Part shown: positions 44,794-53,213 of the stretch, piece by piece | How the letters are laid out: each line of letters starts with the position of its first letter | Position numbering within the stretch: the stretch's first letter is position 1 | Assembly: GCF_009674685.1 (NCBI RefSeq) | Contig: NZ_WKJI01000002.1 | Coordinates: 682,001 to 746,000 of the forward strand | Origin: Pedobacter puniceum | Lineage (GTDB): Bacteria; Bacteroidota; Bacteroidia; Sphingobacteriales; Sphingobacteriaceae | DNA length: 64,000 nucleotides | Direction of reading: 5' to 3' | Program-made: the position numbers and the translations under genes | The notes under the pieces: model-generated | The model's input: the letters and a program-made list of their open reading frames with translations, nothing else | What the model was told of the DNA's origin: nothing | The model's database searches: none

Positions 44794-44850
44794 TAATTCC
44801 GTGTAAATCAAGAAGGAATAGAAGCCATCATAAATGCTTAAATTAGCCCC

Positions 44851-45486
44851 ATGGAACTTCTTAACGAAACCTTGAAGCTTTACCTAGAGCAGTATTGCGA
44901 ACCAGAACCCGAACTCTTAAAACATATTGATAGGGAAACCCATCTTAAAGTTTTAATGCCTAGGATGGTATCTGGCCACTACCAAGGTAGGGTAATTAGC
45001 CTATTAACAAAATTGGTAAACCCTAAAAATATATTAGAGATTGGCACTTTTACAGGCTATGCTACGTTATGCTTTGCTGAGGGTTTGGCAGAAGGTGGTA
45101 AAATTATCACTATAGATATTAACGAAGAATTAGAGGATAGGGTAAGAGGTTATTTTGCACAATCTGCTTACGCGGATAAAATAGATTATCGTATTGGTAA
45201 TGCTATGGAGATAGTGCCTACACTTAAAGAAACTTTTGATATTGTATTTATAGATGCTGATAAGAAAAACAACCTTAATTACTATAATCTTGTTTTTAAT
45301 CAGGTGAAACCTGGCGGGTTAATTATTGTTGATAACGTTCTATGGAGCGGTAAAGTACTAGCACAGAAAGAAGATAAAGATACCAGCAATATTATTAATT
45401 TTAATGATGAAATAGCTAAAGACAAAAGCGTTGAGAAACTTATTTTACCTGTTAGAGATGGCTTATTCATCATCAGAAAAAAATAA
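44851..45486 (+). CDS. SAM-dependent O-methyltransferase (COMT family)
   Basis: 211 residues. SAM-binding motif I is ILEIGTFTGYATLCFAEGL (about 63-81), followed by IITIDINEEL and the metal-binding motif FIDADKKNNLNYYN (about 130-143) with the catalytic Asp. The later GGLIIVDNVLWSGKVL is also typical of the cation-dependent catechol O-methyltransferase family (PF01596). The substrate is unknown. It is followed after 3 bases by a glucosaminidase gene and is likely part of one transcript. Confidence 0.92.
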   Translation: MELLNETLKLYLEQYCEPEPELLKHIDRETHLKVLMPRMVSGHYQGRVISLLTKLVNPKNILEIGTFTGYATLCFAEGLAEGGKIITIDINEELEDRVRGYFAQSAYADKIDYRIGNAMEIVPTLKETFDIVFIDADKKNNLNYYNLVFNQVKPGGLIIVDNVLWSGKVLAQKEDKDTSNIINFNDEIAKDKSVEKLILPVRDGLFIIRKK

Positions 45487-45489
45487 AAA

Positions 45490-46332
45490 ATGAAAAGATT
45501 TAACCTTTACTACGCTCTACTATTTGTTTGTTTTATAACCATTTTTCAGGCATGCTCTCCTAAAACACAAAGCTACCATAAGCAAAATAAGCAAATAGAA
45601 AAAACGGCTGATAAGAAAACTCAGGGTAACTACACCAATTATAATGCGGCTACTTATATAGAAAGGTTTAAAAACATTGCCATTACCTCTATGAATAAGT
45701 ATGGCATACCAGCTAGTATTACTTTAGCTCAAGCTATTCTAGAATCGGGTACCGGAAATAGTGATTTAGCCCGATACGCCAATAACCACTTCGGTATAAA
45801 ATGTACTAGCGATTGGAAAGGCAAAGGATATTATAAGGATGACGATAAAAAAGACGATTGTTTTAGGGTTTACAACAACCCAGAAGAAAGTTTTAAAGAT
45901 CATTCTGAATTTTTAAAACGTAAGCGTTATGCACCTTTATTTGAGTTAGATAAAAATGATTACGAAGGCTGGGCTTATGGCTTAAAACAAGCAGGTTATG
46001 CTACCAATCCAAAATATCCTCAACTTTTAATTGGTATAATAGAGCGTTATAACCTTACCCAATATGATAGCCGAGAAGGTAGATACGAAAAAATTAAAAG
46101 AGAAGACCGTGTACTAGCAGATATTAACAAAAATATCCCTAAAGAAGCCAGTAAGGAACAAACCACCAATGCCCCAGTTTTAATAGAAGGCAATAAATAC
46201 GTAGTGCAAACAGGAGATACACTATACAATATTTCTAAACGTTTTGGCCTTACGGTTGATGATTTAATGTTACTTAACAATTTAAGTGATAATAATATTA
46301 AAATTGGCCAAAGCCTGATTATTAAGAAATAA
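45490..46332 (+). CDS. Glucosaminidase-domain lipoprotein with LysM
   Basis: 280 residues. The signal peptide ends in a lipobox (IFQACS, Cys22). The glucosaminidase domain (about 55-205) has ASITLAQAILESGTGNSDLA, with the catalytic Glu in ILESG, and NNHFGIKC. A LysM domain (about 235-280) has YVVQTGDTLYNISKRFGL and a closing IKIGQSLIIKK. It should cleave N-acetylglucosamine links in peptidoglycan at the envelope, with LysM holding it to the wall. It lies 3 bases after the methyltransferase gene and 6 bases before the next gene. Confidence 0.93.
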   Translation: MKRFNLYYALLFVCFITIFQACSPKTQSYHKQNKQIEKTADKKTQGNYTNYNAATYIERFKNIAITSMNKYGIPASITLAQAILESGTGNSDLARYANNHFGIKCTSDWKGKGYYKDDDKKDDCFRVYNNPEESFKDHSEFLKRKRYAPLFELDKNDYEGWAYGLKQAGYATNPKYPQLLIGIIERYNLTQYDSREGRYEKIKREDRVLADINKNIPKEASKEQTTNAPVLIEGNKYVVQTGDTLYNISKRFGLTVDDLMLLNNLSDNNIKIGQSLIIKK

Positions 46333-46338
46333 TATTAA

Positions 46339-47097
46339 ATGCGTAGCGTAACTTTTATCTTCATTTTTAGCTTGTTGCTGTGGGTAAAAGCCTCTTTCGC
46401 ACAATCTGTAGAAGCAGAAGGTATTGTATTTGATAGCGATACTAAATTTAGATTAACAAGAGTTAGCATCACCAACTTAACAACTGGCGCATCTATATTT
46501 AATAATTCTAAAGGCGAGTTTAAGCTCAGCTTATCAGCTGGCGATAAAATAACAGCATCTTTATTTGGCTATAAACCAGACACTTTAATATTCAATCCAT
46601 CGCGGCCAACGCTTATTTTTAATCTTAAAAGATTAGCCATTCCTTTAGCAGAGGTTTTAGTACAAGACTCGGTTTTAAGTGCAAAAAAACGCTTTGAAGA
46701 ATTACGAAAACAGTTTAGCAGCTTAAATAGGTTAGGAAATAATAGAGATATTTTAACAATAGGCAACCAAGGTGGTGCAGGTTTAAGTATTGATGCTTTA
46801 TGGAGTGCTTTATCCAGAGAAGGCAAAAATGCTAGAAGATTACAAGAAATTATGGAACGCGATTATATCAATAATTTTATTGATGAACGCTTTACTAAAG
46901 CTCTAGTTACGAAAACAACAGGCTTAAGAGGTGGAAAACTAGAGATTTTCATGCTTAATTATAGACCTTCATACTTTTTTGTTTTAGGCGCATCAGAGTA
47001 TGATTTGATTTCATACATCAAAATTGCTTATATCCGTTTTAAAAGATATCCTTATCAAGAAGATTTATCGCATTTACAACCCATTAAACTAGAGTAA
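46339..47097 (+). CDS. Carboxypeptidase-regulatory-like domain protein
   Basis: 252 residues with a signal peptide ending near SFAQ (residue 22). Residues 24-105 form a CarboxypepD_reg-like beta-sandwich (EGIVFDSDTKFRLTRVSITN, then KGEFKLSLSAGDKITASLFG), as used at the N-terminus of SusC-type receptors. Here no plug or barrel follows. The remaining 150 residues are helical and charged and match no family I know. It sits between the glucosaminidase gene and a small HExxH gene in a tight run, 6 and 3 bases apart. Confidence 0.85.
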   Translation: MRSVTFIFIFSLLLWVKASFAQSVEAEGIVFDSDTKFRLTRVSITNLTTGASIFNNSKGEFKLSLSAGDKITASLFGYKPDTLIFNPSRPTLIFNLKRLAIPLAEVLVQDSVLSAKKRFEELRKQFSSLNRLGNNRDILTIGNQGGAGLSIDALWSALSREGKNARRLQEIMERDYINNFIDERFTKALVTKTTGLRGGKLEIFMLNYRPSYFFVLGASEYDLISYIKIAYIRFKRYPYQEDLSHLQPIKLE

Positions 47098-47100
47098 ACA

Positions 47101-47427
47101 ATGTGGTATAAAACCATATATTGCCCTTGGCTCCATGTAAACGGCATGGCTTTATATCCTTTCATTTTGGTTAAAGAAAAGCATAATTTAAATAACCAAC
47201 GGTTTATCAATCATGAGTTAATCCATTTTAAACAACAAATTGAACTGCTTATTTTACCTTTTTACATCTGTTATATCATCAACTACTTTATAAATTTATT
47301 GTATTACAAAGAACATCAAAAAGCTTATCTACAAATTATTTTTGAGCGAGAAGCTTATAAGTACGATAAGGATTTAAGTTATCTCAAACAGCGAAAATTC
47401 CTAGCTTTTTTAAATCTGCAAGACTAG
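47101..47427 (+). CDS. Small HExxH-motif protein (possible minimal metallopeptidase)
   Basis: 108 residues. It contains INHELIHFKQQIEL (about 36-49), an HExxH zinc motif, then a hydrophobic segment (about 50-68) and FEREAYKYDKD (about 81-91), whose Glu could be the third ligand as in gluzincin-type peptidases. The N-terminus WYKTIYCPWLHVNGMALYPF has no signal peptide. The motif order resembles the catalytic core of M48/M56-like peptidases without the rest of the fold. It starts 3 bases after the regulatory-domain gene, so it probably belongs to this envelope operon. Function is unproven. Confidence 0.72.
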   Translation: MWYKTIYCPWLHVNGMALYPFILVKEKHNLNNQRFINHELIHFKQQIELLILPFYICYIINYFINLLYYKEHQKAYLQIIFEREAYKYDKDLSYLKQRKFLAFLNLQD

Positions 47428-47488
47428 GTTTCCATCAAAAAAATGCTTAATTACTTAATATAAGTATCAAAATTACGTTCTTTGTGGT

Positions 47489-48493
47489 ATGAAGTTTATC
47501 AAAACTGGTATTGTTACCTTACTAGCTATTATTTCATTAAGTCTCACAACCAATGCACAACTGCTTGATTTTGAAACCGATACCATCAAAATATCTCCTA
47601 TCTATCCTAAAAAAAACATATTAACCAGCAGATTACCTTTTTTTTACATCAAAAAACAGGATTTGCCTTTTTATCTGGTAAACAGAAAGGTTAACTACTG
47701 GAAAACTACAGGTTCATTTGGTCTTAATTTAAACCAAGCGGCGTTTAGTGATAATTGGAGTAGTGGTGGAGTTAATTCTATTTCTTTAAGCTCTTTATTA
47801 AACTATAAAGCAGAATATAATAAAGATGGAAGGAGTTTCATTTCTGAAGTTATTTTACAATATGGCAAGCTTAAGAATAAAGACCAAATGGAACGCAAAA
47901 CCAATGATCGTATTTTTTGGGATAATAAAGCCGCATTTAGATTATCAGAAAACTGGAACTTCTTTGGTTCTATAAGTTTTGAGTCTCAATTTGATTTAGG
48001 ATATACTTATTCTAAAGATAAGGCAACAGGGGAAGAAACCAGACGTCCAATCTCCAGATTTATGTCGCCAGGTTATTTAACCGAGTCTTTTGGTTTTGAG
48101 TATAAACCTGAGAAATTTTTTAGCTTACGTTTAGGTACAGGTACAGCCCGTCAAACTTTCATGTTAGACACCACGCTGTATAAGAACAATCCTAAGAATT
48201 TTGGTGTGCCTGTTGGTAAAAACTTTAGAAATGAGCTGGCTTTCCAAGCCGTTGTAAATTTTGATAAAGATATAGCAACCAATATCAATTTAAAATCGCG
48301 GTATTTATTATTTGCTAATTATGAACAAATAAACAATATAGACCAAAGGCTAGATATAACTTTAACAGCAAAAGTTAATCGTTTGGTTAATGTTACCATT
48401 GCTGGTACAGCTTTATATGATGATGATTTTAGTGGTCAGATACAATCTAGCCAGTCTTTAGCACTAGGTTTAGTATATAAATTTACCCCATAA
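47489..48493 (+). CDS. DUF3078 outer-membrane protein
   Basis: 334 residues with a signal peptide ending near TNAQ (residue 24). The DUF3078 signature is seen in NYWKTTGSFGLNLNQAAFSD and NWSSGGVNSISLSSLLNYKA, followed by aromatic-rich amphipathic strands up to LALGLVYKFTP, which is a typical barrel ending. The family is restricted to Bacteroidota and its role is unknown. It follows the HExxH gene by 61 bases and ends at a GC-rich hairpin. Confidence 0.9.
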   Translation: MKFIKTGIVTLLAIISLSLTTNAQLLDFETDTIKISPIYPKKNILTSRLPFFYIKKQDLPFYLVNRKVNYWKTTGSFGLNLNQAAFSDNWSSGGVNSISLSSLLNYKAEYNKDGRSFISEVILQYGKLKNKDQMERKTNDRIFWDNKAAFRLSENWNFFGSISFESQFDLGYTYSKDKATGEETRRPISRFMSPGYLTESFGFEYKPEKFFSLRLGTGTARQTFMLDTTLYKNNPKNFGVPVGKNFRNELAFQAVVNFDKDIATNINLKSRYLLFANYEQINNIDQRLDITLTAKVNRLVNVTIAGTALYDDDFSGQIQSSQSLALGLVYKFTP

Positions 48494-48495
48494 AA

Positions 48496-48518
48496 AATGC
48501 CCCACGTTCCGGGGCATT
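48496..48518 (+). terminator. Hairpin after the DUF3078 gene
   Basis: AATGCCCC (48496-48503) and GGGGCATT (48511-48518) form a perfect 8-base stem with a 7-base loop right after the stop codon. The T-run is poor (TAATTCTG), so termination may be weak. Confidence 0.6.
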
Positions 48519-48920
48519 AATTCTGCATAACACTAACTAACTAACTTTATTTCTAAATTGCAGGAACGAAATAAAGACCTTTTAACCCGATGAACAGGTT
48601 TATATTTTTGAGATATTTAAAATATCCTTTTTAACTTGTTTAATTTAGCGTAAAAGTACTAAAAAATGCCATTTGTAAAAACTTCTTTACAATCTTTTTA
48701 ACAAACTTTAACATTTATTTATATTAAAGTTTAATATTGTCATAACGATTTACCAAACGGTTTATTTTACTAATTGTAAGACGAAACTAAAGTCTACTTT
48801 GTTACAGTAAATCTTAAAAATAAATTTATAGCTTAAAAGCTTATAAAAGATATAAAATGAAAGTGCTTTTTATCCTCAAAATGATAACTTTGTAATCCAA
48901 AAAATTAAAAAGGTTAGCAA
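48519..48920 (+). other. Long ffh upstream region
   Basis: This 402-base gap has no gene I can support. It holds a 9-base inverted repeat CTTTATTTC / GAAATAAAG (48545-48576, 14-base loop) followed by ACCTTTT. It also holds a -7 promoter box TAACTTTG at 48885-48892, which would start transcription about 20 bases before the ffh ATG. A small RNA ending at the hairpin is possible but unproven. Confidence 0.45.
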
Positions 48921-50267
48921 ATGTTTGACAATCTACAGGAGAAGCTTGAAGGCGCTTTTAAAGTCTTAAAAGGACAAGGAAGCATTACCGAAATTAACGT
49001 GGCAGAAACCATGAAAGAGATAAGAAAAGCTCTTTTAGATGCCGATGTTAACTATAAAACTGCAAAATCATTTACAGATGAGGTTAAACAAAAAGCTTTA
49101 GGGCAAAACGTTTTAACGGCTATTTCACCAGGCCAGTTACTAACCAAAATCATGAATGATGAACTGACTAACCTTATGGGTGGTCAGGTAACAGAGCTTG
49201 ATTTAAAAGCAAACCCAACCATTATTTTAATTGCCGGATTAAACGGTGCTGGTAAAACTACTTTTACTGGTAAGCTTGCAAATTTTCTTAAAACACAAAA
49301 AAATAAAAAGCCCTTATTGGTTGCCGGTGATGTTTACAGACCAGCCGCTATAGATCAATTAGAGGTTTTAGCAGGGCAAGTAAATGCCGAGGTTTATACC
49401 AATCGTGAATCTAAAGACCCAGTTGCTATTGCTTTAGAAGGTATCGCACATGGTAAGAAAAACGGCAATAATGTTATCATCATAGATACTGCCGGTCGTT
49501 TAACTTTAGACGATGCTTTGATGGATGAAATTGCTGAAGTAAAAAAAGCAACTAACCCACAAGAAATACTTTTTGTAGTTGATGCCATGACCGGGCAAGA
49601 TGCTGTAAATACTGCCAAAGCCTTTAATGATCGTCTAGATTTTACCGGAGTTGTATTAACCAAATTGGATGGTGATACACGTGGTGGAGCAGCCCTTTCT
49701 ATTAAATCTGTAGTAAATAAACCTATAAAATTTGTAGGTACAGGCGAGAAAATGGATGCATTAGATGTATTCTATCCGGATAGGATGGCGTCTCGTATCT
49801 TAGGAATGGGCGATGTGGTATCTTTAGTTGAAAGAGCACAACAACAGTTTGATGAGAAAGAAGCGGCAGCGCTACAAAAGAAAATCAGAAAAAATAAATT
49901 TGATTTTAATGATTTCTTAGGTCAAATACAGCAAATCAAAAAAATGGGTAACATTAAAGATTTGATGGGTATGATACCTGGTGTTGGCAAAATGATGAAG
50001 AATGTTGATATAGATGATAATGCCTTTAAAGGGATAGAATCTATCATTACCTCTATGACACCTTATGAGCGTGAAAACCCAGATGCGATTAACCAAAGCA
50101 GAAGAATAAGAATTGCTAAAGGTTCTGGTAACGATATTACAGAAGTTAACAAATTAATAAAGCAGTTTGAGGATATGCGTAAAGTAATGAAACAATTCTC
50201 TGACCCATCAGCAATGTCTAAAATGCAAAAAATGATGAAGAATATGCCTGGTGGTATGGGTAGGTAA
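48921..50267 (+). CDS. ffh: Signal recognition particle protein Ffh
   Basis: 448 residues. The N domain (1-90) is followed by the GTPase with G1 GLNGAGKTT (106-114), the insertion-box region with DVYRPAAIDQL, G3 DTAGRL and G4 TKLDGD. The Met-rich M domain (about 300-448) ends KMQKMMKNMPGGMGR. It binds 4.5S RNA and signal peptides and targets membrane proteins to SecYEG. Two terminator-like hairpins follow. Confidence 0.97.
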   Translation: MFDNLQEKLEGAFKVLKGQGSITEINVAETMKEIRKALLDADVNYKTAKSFTDEVKQKALGQNVLTAISPGQLLTKIMNDELTNLMGGQVTELDLKANPTIILIAGLNGAGKTTFTGKLANFLKTQKNKKPLLVAGDVYRPAAIDQLEVLAGQVNAEVYTNRESKDPVAIALEGIAHGKKNGNNVIIIDTAGRLTLDDALMDEIAEVKKATNPQEILFVVDAMTGQDAVNTAKAFNDRLDFTGVVLTKLDGDTRGGAALSIKSVVNKPIKFVGTGEKMDALDVFYPDRMASRILGMGDVVSLVERAQQQFDEKEAAALQKKIRKNKFDFNDFLGQIQQIKKMGNIKDLMGMIPGVGKMMKNVDIDDNAFKGIESIITSMTPYERENPDAINQSRRIRIAKGSGNDITEVNKLIKQFEDMRKVMKQFSDPSAMSKMQKMMKNMPGGMGR

Positions 50268-50289
50268 GTATCTGCTGATGTTATAAATG

Positions 50290-50328
50290 AAGAGAGACTT
50301 TTTTTTTTAAAATGGTCTCTCTTTTTTG
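50290..50328 (+). terminator. Terminator of ffh
   Basis: AAGAGAGAC (50290-50298) and GTCTCTCTT (50315-50323) form a perfect stem with a 16-base T/A-rich loop and are followed by a T-run, 22 bases after the ffh stop. Confidence 0.8.
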
Positions 50329-50369
50329 TTTAATATTTTTCAACAAGAGAATGTGCCTACAAGAAAACA

Positions 50370-50405
50370 AAAAAGGCTACCTCAAAAACATGAAGTAGCC
50401 TTTTT
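50370..50405. terminator. Bidirectional terminator, ffh / TonB receptor
   Basis: AAAAAGGCTAC (50370-50380) and GTAGCCTTTTT (50395-50405) form a perfect 11-base stem with a 14-base loop. It can serve the convergent receptor gene, whose stop is at 50425. Confidence 0.85.
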
Positions 50406-50424
50406 ATGATAAAGAAAAATCCTA

Positions 50425-52899
50425 TTAAAACTTAGCGCTTAAGCTTAGCAAGAAATTAGTTCCGGCTTGTGGGTAATAATAGTTTTCTGTGATTAAGTTG
50501 TTATCATAAATATATCCAAAAGTATATCCATTACTTTCGTATTTCTCATTAAAGATATTATTTACCAATAAACTTAAGTTTACATTCTTAACACCTTTAA
50601 AATTAAGGTTGTGGCTCAATCTTAAATCGTTAACAAAAAAAGCATCTAATTTACGAGCATTATTACTGGTATTATCTAAATATTGATCACTTACATATTT
50701 GGTTAATAAAGCTATTTCTAAAGCTTTGATAGGCTTATAAGCAAACTCATTAGAAGCAATAAAAGAAGGCGAGAAGGCTATATCTGTATTGTTATATTGG
50801 TTTTCCCTTTGTCCTAAATAATCAAAATTTACATCGTAGATATCAAAAAACTCGCTAAACCTTTTAATTCTATTTTGGCTTAAAGTGGCTGTGGTTGCCC
50901 AACTTAACTGGTTAGATATTTGCCATTTAGCATCAAACTCGACACCTATACGGTAGCTTCTATCCACATTATCTCTTACATAAGCACCAACATCATTAAC
51001 CTCGCCAGTTAAAATCAATTGGTCTTTATAAAACATCCCGTAAAGGTTAAAACCTGCTGTTACATTTTTTCTTAGGTAACGATAGCCAATTTCAATATTG
51101 TCTAATCTTTCTGCTAATGGCCTACTACCAGGTGAAGATTCTGTATAATCATCTCTATTAGGCTCTTTATTAGCCCTAGCAAAAGATGCGTAAACATTAC
51201 TTATTTTATCTATTTGATAGGTTAAGCCAAATTTAGGGTTGAAAAAGTTCAGGATATCCCTTTGCTGTACATTATCGCCTGCATTATTAAAACCTAAGAA
51301 AGAGTAATCTACTCTTCTGTATTGTAAATCGGTATAAATACTAAAATTATTCAGGCTATAAGTTGCTTTACCAAAAACGTTGAAGTCTGTTTTTGTAGCA
51401 TCGTTATCATAATAACGTTGTTTGTTATTATCTAGCTGAGCAAATCTGGCCCAAATAACTTCACCAAAGTGTGCTCCTTTGTATTCATTATATGCACCGC
51501 CTAAAGTAAAATCTAAGGCTTTGCTTGGCTTATAATTTAAAGAATAAGTAAGTCCGTAAAAATCATTATCTAACCAACGACGTCTTATTAAATCTGTTTT
51601 ATCAATAGTTTCTGCACCAATAACAAAGGGTGCAAAGCCATAATCTTCAAAATCTTCTTGATGTTTAAACTCTTCATAATAACCTCTTCCACGGGTATAA
51701 TGTAAAGCTCCATTAAAAGATAACTGGCTATTTATTTCTTTTGCATATAGCAATTGATAATGATCTTGCTGATAATTATCAGTCTGATTATCATACAAAT
51801 AGCTATTATACTTTCGTGGATTTGAATTGAATAGATTTAAAGAATCTTGCTGTGTAAAATATACAGAACCAAGATTGTTAAAATAATGCGTTAATAAATC
51901 GGCTTGGCTTCCTCTCAATTTAGCTTCTGGTACGCCGTACCAAGATTGATAAGTTTGCTCGGCGCCAGAAAATACATTGGCTCTTAAAATACTTGATTTA
52001 CCATAATAAGCCCCAGAAACGTAGAAAGATTTTAAATCAGAAAATCCTCTATCAATAAAACCATCAGATTTAATTCTGGATAATCTCCCATCAATACTAA
52101 ACTTGCCATTAATAAGACCTGTGCCCACTTTTACTGTGTTTTTAATGGTACCAAAAGAACCAATAGAATTATTAACCTCGGCAAAAGCAGAATCGTTACG
52201 GGTTGAGGTTTGGATGTTTAAGCTGGCGCCAAAAGCTCCGGCTCCGTTAGTAGAAGTTCCAACACCTCGTTGTATTTGGATATTATCTATTGATGAAGCA
52301 AAATCTGGTAAGTTTACCCAGAAAGTACCTTGGCTCTCGGTATCATTATAAGGAATACCGTTGATTGTTACGTTAATACGTGTGGCATCAGAACCACGAA
52401 TACGTATACCGGTATAACCAATACCAGCACCTGCATCTGATGTTACCACAACAGATGGCGTTTGGTTAAGTAGGAAAGGTAAATCTTGTCCTAAATTATT
52501 CTTTTCAATATCAGCTTTGCTTAAGTTTTTATAGGTAGTTGCCGAGTTTGCCGATGCTCTGGTAGCACTTACAATAACTTCATCAGCTAAAAACAAGGCT
52601 TTCTCTAAAGCTAAATCTATTTGTGTTTCTCCTTGTATGCTAATGTTTTTTACTAAGGGTTTGAAACCTAAAAAAGTAATCTGAACTTGGTAATTTCCGT
52701 TTCTTAGTTTATTGAAGCTGAAACTTCCATTTGCATCGGTTTGGGTTTGTAGATTATAATCTAACAAAGTAACGGTTGCACCTGCCATGGCTTCCTTAGT
52801 TGCGGCATCGGTTATTTTACCTTTTAAAATAGCATTTTGGGCAGCTACCCACAATGGAGCAGCAATTGCCATAAGAACTGTTAATGTAAATTTTTTCAA
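50425..52899 (-). CDS. TonB-dependent receptor under TPP riboswitch control (thiamine uptake)
   Basis: 824 residues with a signal peptide ending near VAAQ (residue 21). A CarboxypepD_reg-like domain (about 24-100) is followed by a plug (about 110-225, with GYTGIRIRGSDATRINVTIN-type motif and TNGAGAFGASLNIQTS). A 22-strand barrel ends GTNFLLSLSAKF. The upstream region is a TPP riboswitch with a terminator-like platform, so the gene should be switched off when thiamine pyrophosphate is plentiful. TPP-controlled receptors of this kind are known in Bacteroidota and are thought to import thiamine or a precursor across the outer membrane. No thiamine biosynthesis gene is adjacent. Confidence 0.93.
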   Translation of the reverse strand: MKKFTLTVLMAIAAPLWVAAQNAILKGKITDAATKEAMAGATVTLLDYNLQTQTDANGSFSFNKLRNGNYQVQITFLGFKPLVKNISIQGETQIDLALEKALFLADEVIVSATRASANSATTYKNLSKADIEKNNLGQDLPFLLNQTPSVVVTSDAGAGIGYTGIRIRGSDATRINVTINGIPYNDTESQGTFWVNLPDFASSIDNIQIQRGVGTSTNGAGAFGASLNIQTSTRNDSAFAEVNNSIGSFGTIKNTVKVGTGLINGKFSIDGRLSRIKSDGFIDRGFSDLKSFYVSGAYYGKSSILRANVFSGAEQTYQSWYGVPEAKLRGSQADLLTHYFNNLGSVYFTQQDSLNLFNSNPRKYNSYLYDNQTDNYQQDHYQLLYAKEINSQLSFNGALHYTRGRGYYEEFKHQEDFEDYGFAPFVIGAETIDKTDLIRRRWLDNDFYGLTYSLNYKPSKALDFTLGGAYNEYKGAHFGEVIWARFAQLDNNKQRYYDNDATKTDFNVFGKATYSLNNFSIYTDLQYRRVDYSFLGFNNAGDNVQQRDILNFFNPKFGLTYQIDKISNVYASFARANKEPNRDDYTESSPGSRPLAERLDNIEIGYRYLRKNVTAGFNLYGMFYKDQLILTGEVNDVGAYVRDNVDRSYRIGVEFDAKWQISNQLSWATTATLSQNRIKRFSEFFDIYDVNFDYLGQRENQYNNTDIAFSPSFIASNEFAYKPIKALEIALLTKYVSDQYLDNTSNNARKLDAFFVNDLRLSHNLNFKGVKNVNLSLLVNNIFNEKYESNGYTFGYIYDNNLITENYYYPQAGTNFLLSLSAKF

Positions 52900-52911
52900 T
52901 GTTATCTATTT

Positions 52912-52941
52912 AAAAATTAAACAAAAGCAGCTAGGGGCTAC
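52912..52941 (-). terminator. Terminator-like hairpin in the riboswitch expression platform
   Basis: On the minus strand GTAGC (52941-52937) pairs with GCTGC (52931-52927) across a 5-base loop, and is followed by TTTTGTTTAATTTTT. It lies 30 bases after the aptamer and 13 bases before the receptor ATG, so termination is a plausible output of TPP binding. The stem is short (5 pairs, one wobble). Confidence 0.5.
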
Positions 52942-52970
52942 ACTACTCTACAAAATATATTTGCTTTTAC

Positions 52971-53107
52971 CTATTCCCTACGCCGGCATTACCCGGATCA
53001 GGTGTTTAGAAAGACGAGAGGTTTTACCTTTTTATCTTTCTAATGGGTTTAATCTCAGCCTGTATTTGTGCATGCTTATCATTTTAGCAATACAAGGCAC
53101 CCCTAAT
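52971..53107 (-). ncRNA. TPP riboswitch (THI element)
   Basis: Read on the minus strand, the conserved blocks occur in order: GGGGTGCC (53104-53097), GGCTGAGAT (53060-53052), ACCTGATCC (53003-52995) and AATGCCGGCGTAGGGAA (52990-52974). Two variable stems are longer than usual. One lies between the first and second blocks (a TTGTAT/ATACAA-like arm). The other is a P3 extension with TTAGAAAGA / TCTTTCTAA. The four blocks together are specific to the thiamine pyrophosphate aptamer. The gap 52900-53213 holds this aptamer, its platform and its promoter. Confidence 0.95.
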
Positions 53108-53114
53108 GATGGCG

Positions 53115-53144
53115 CAAATATACATCTTATTTACCAGCAGCAAA
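53115..53144 (-). promoter_or_regulatory. Promoter of the TPP riboswitch-receptor transcript
   Basis: The -33 box TTTG (53144-53141), an 18-base spacer and the -7 box TATATTTG (53122-53115) match the Bacteroidota consensus. The start of transcription would be near 53108, at the first base of the aptamer. Confidence 0.75.
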
Positions 53145-53213
53145 AGTTTTAAAATTTATGCGTAACAAAACCTATATTTAGCAATCAAAAGCTTTAGAAC
53201 AACACTAACAAAT

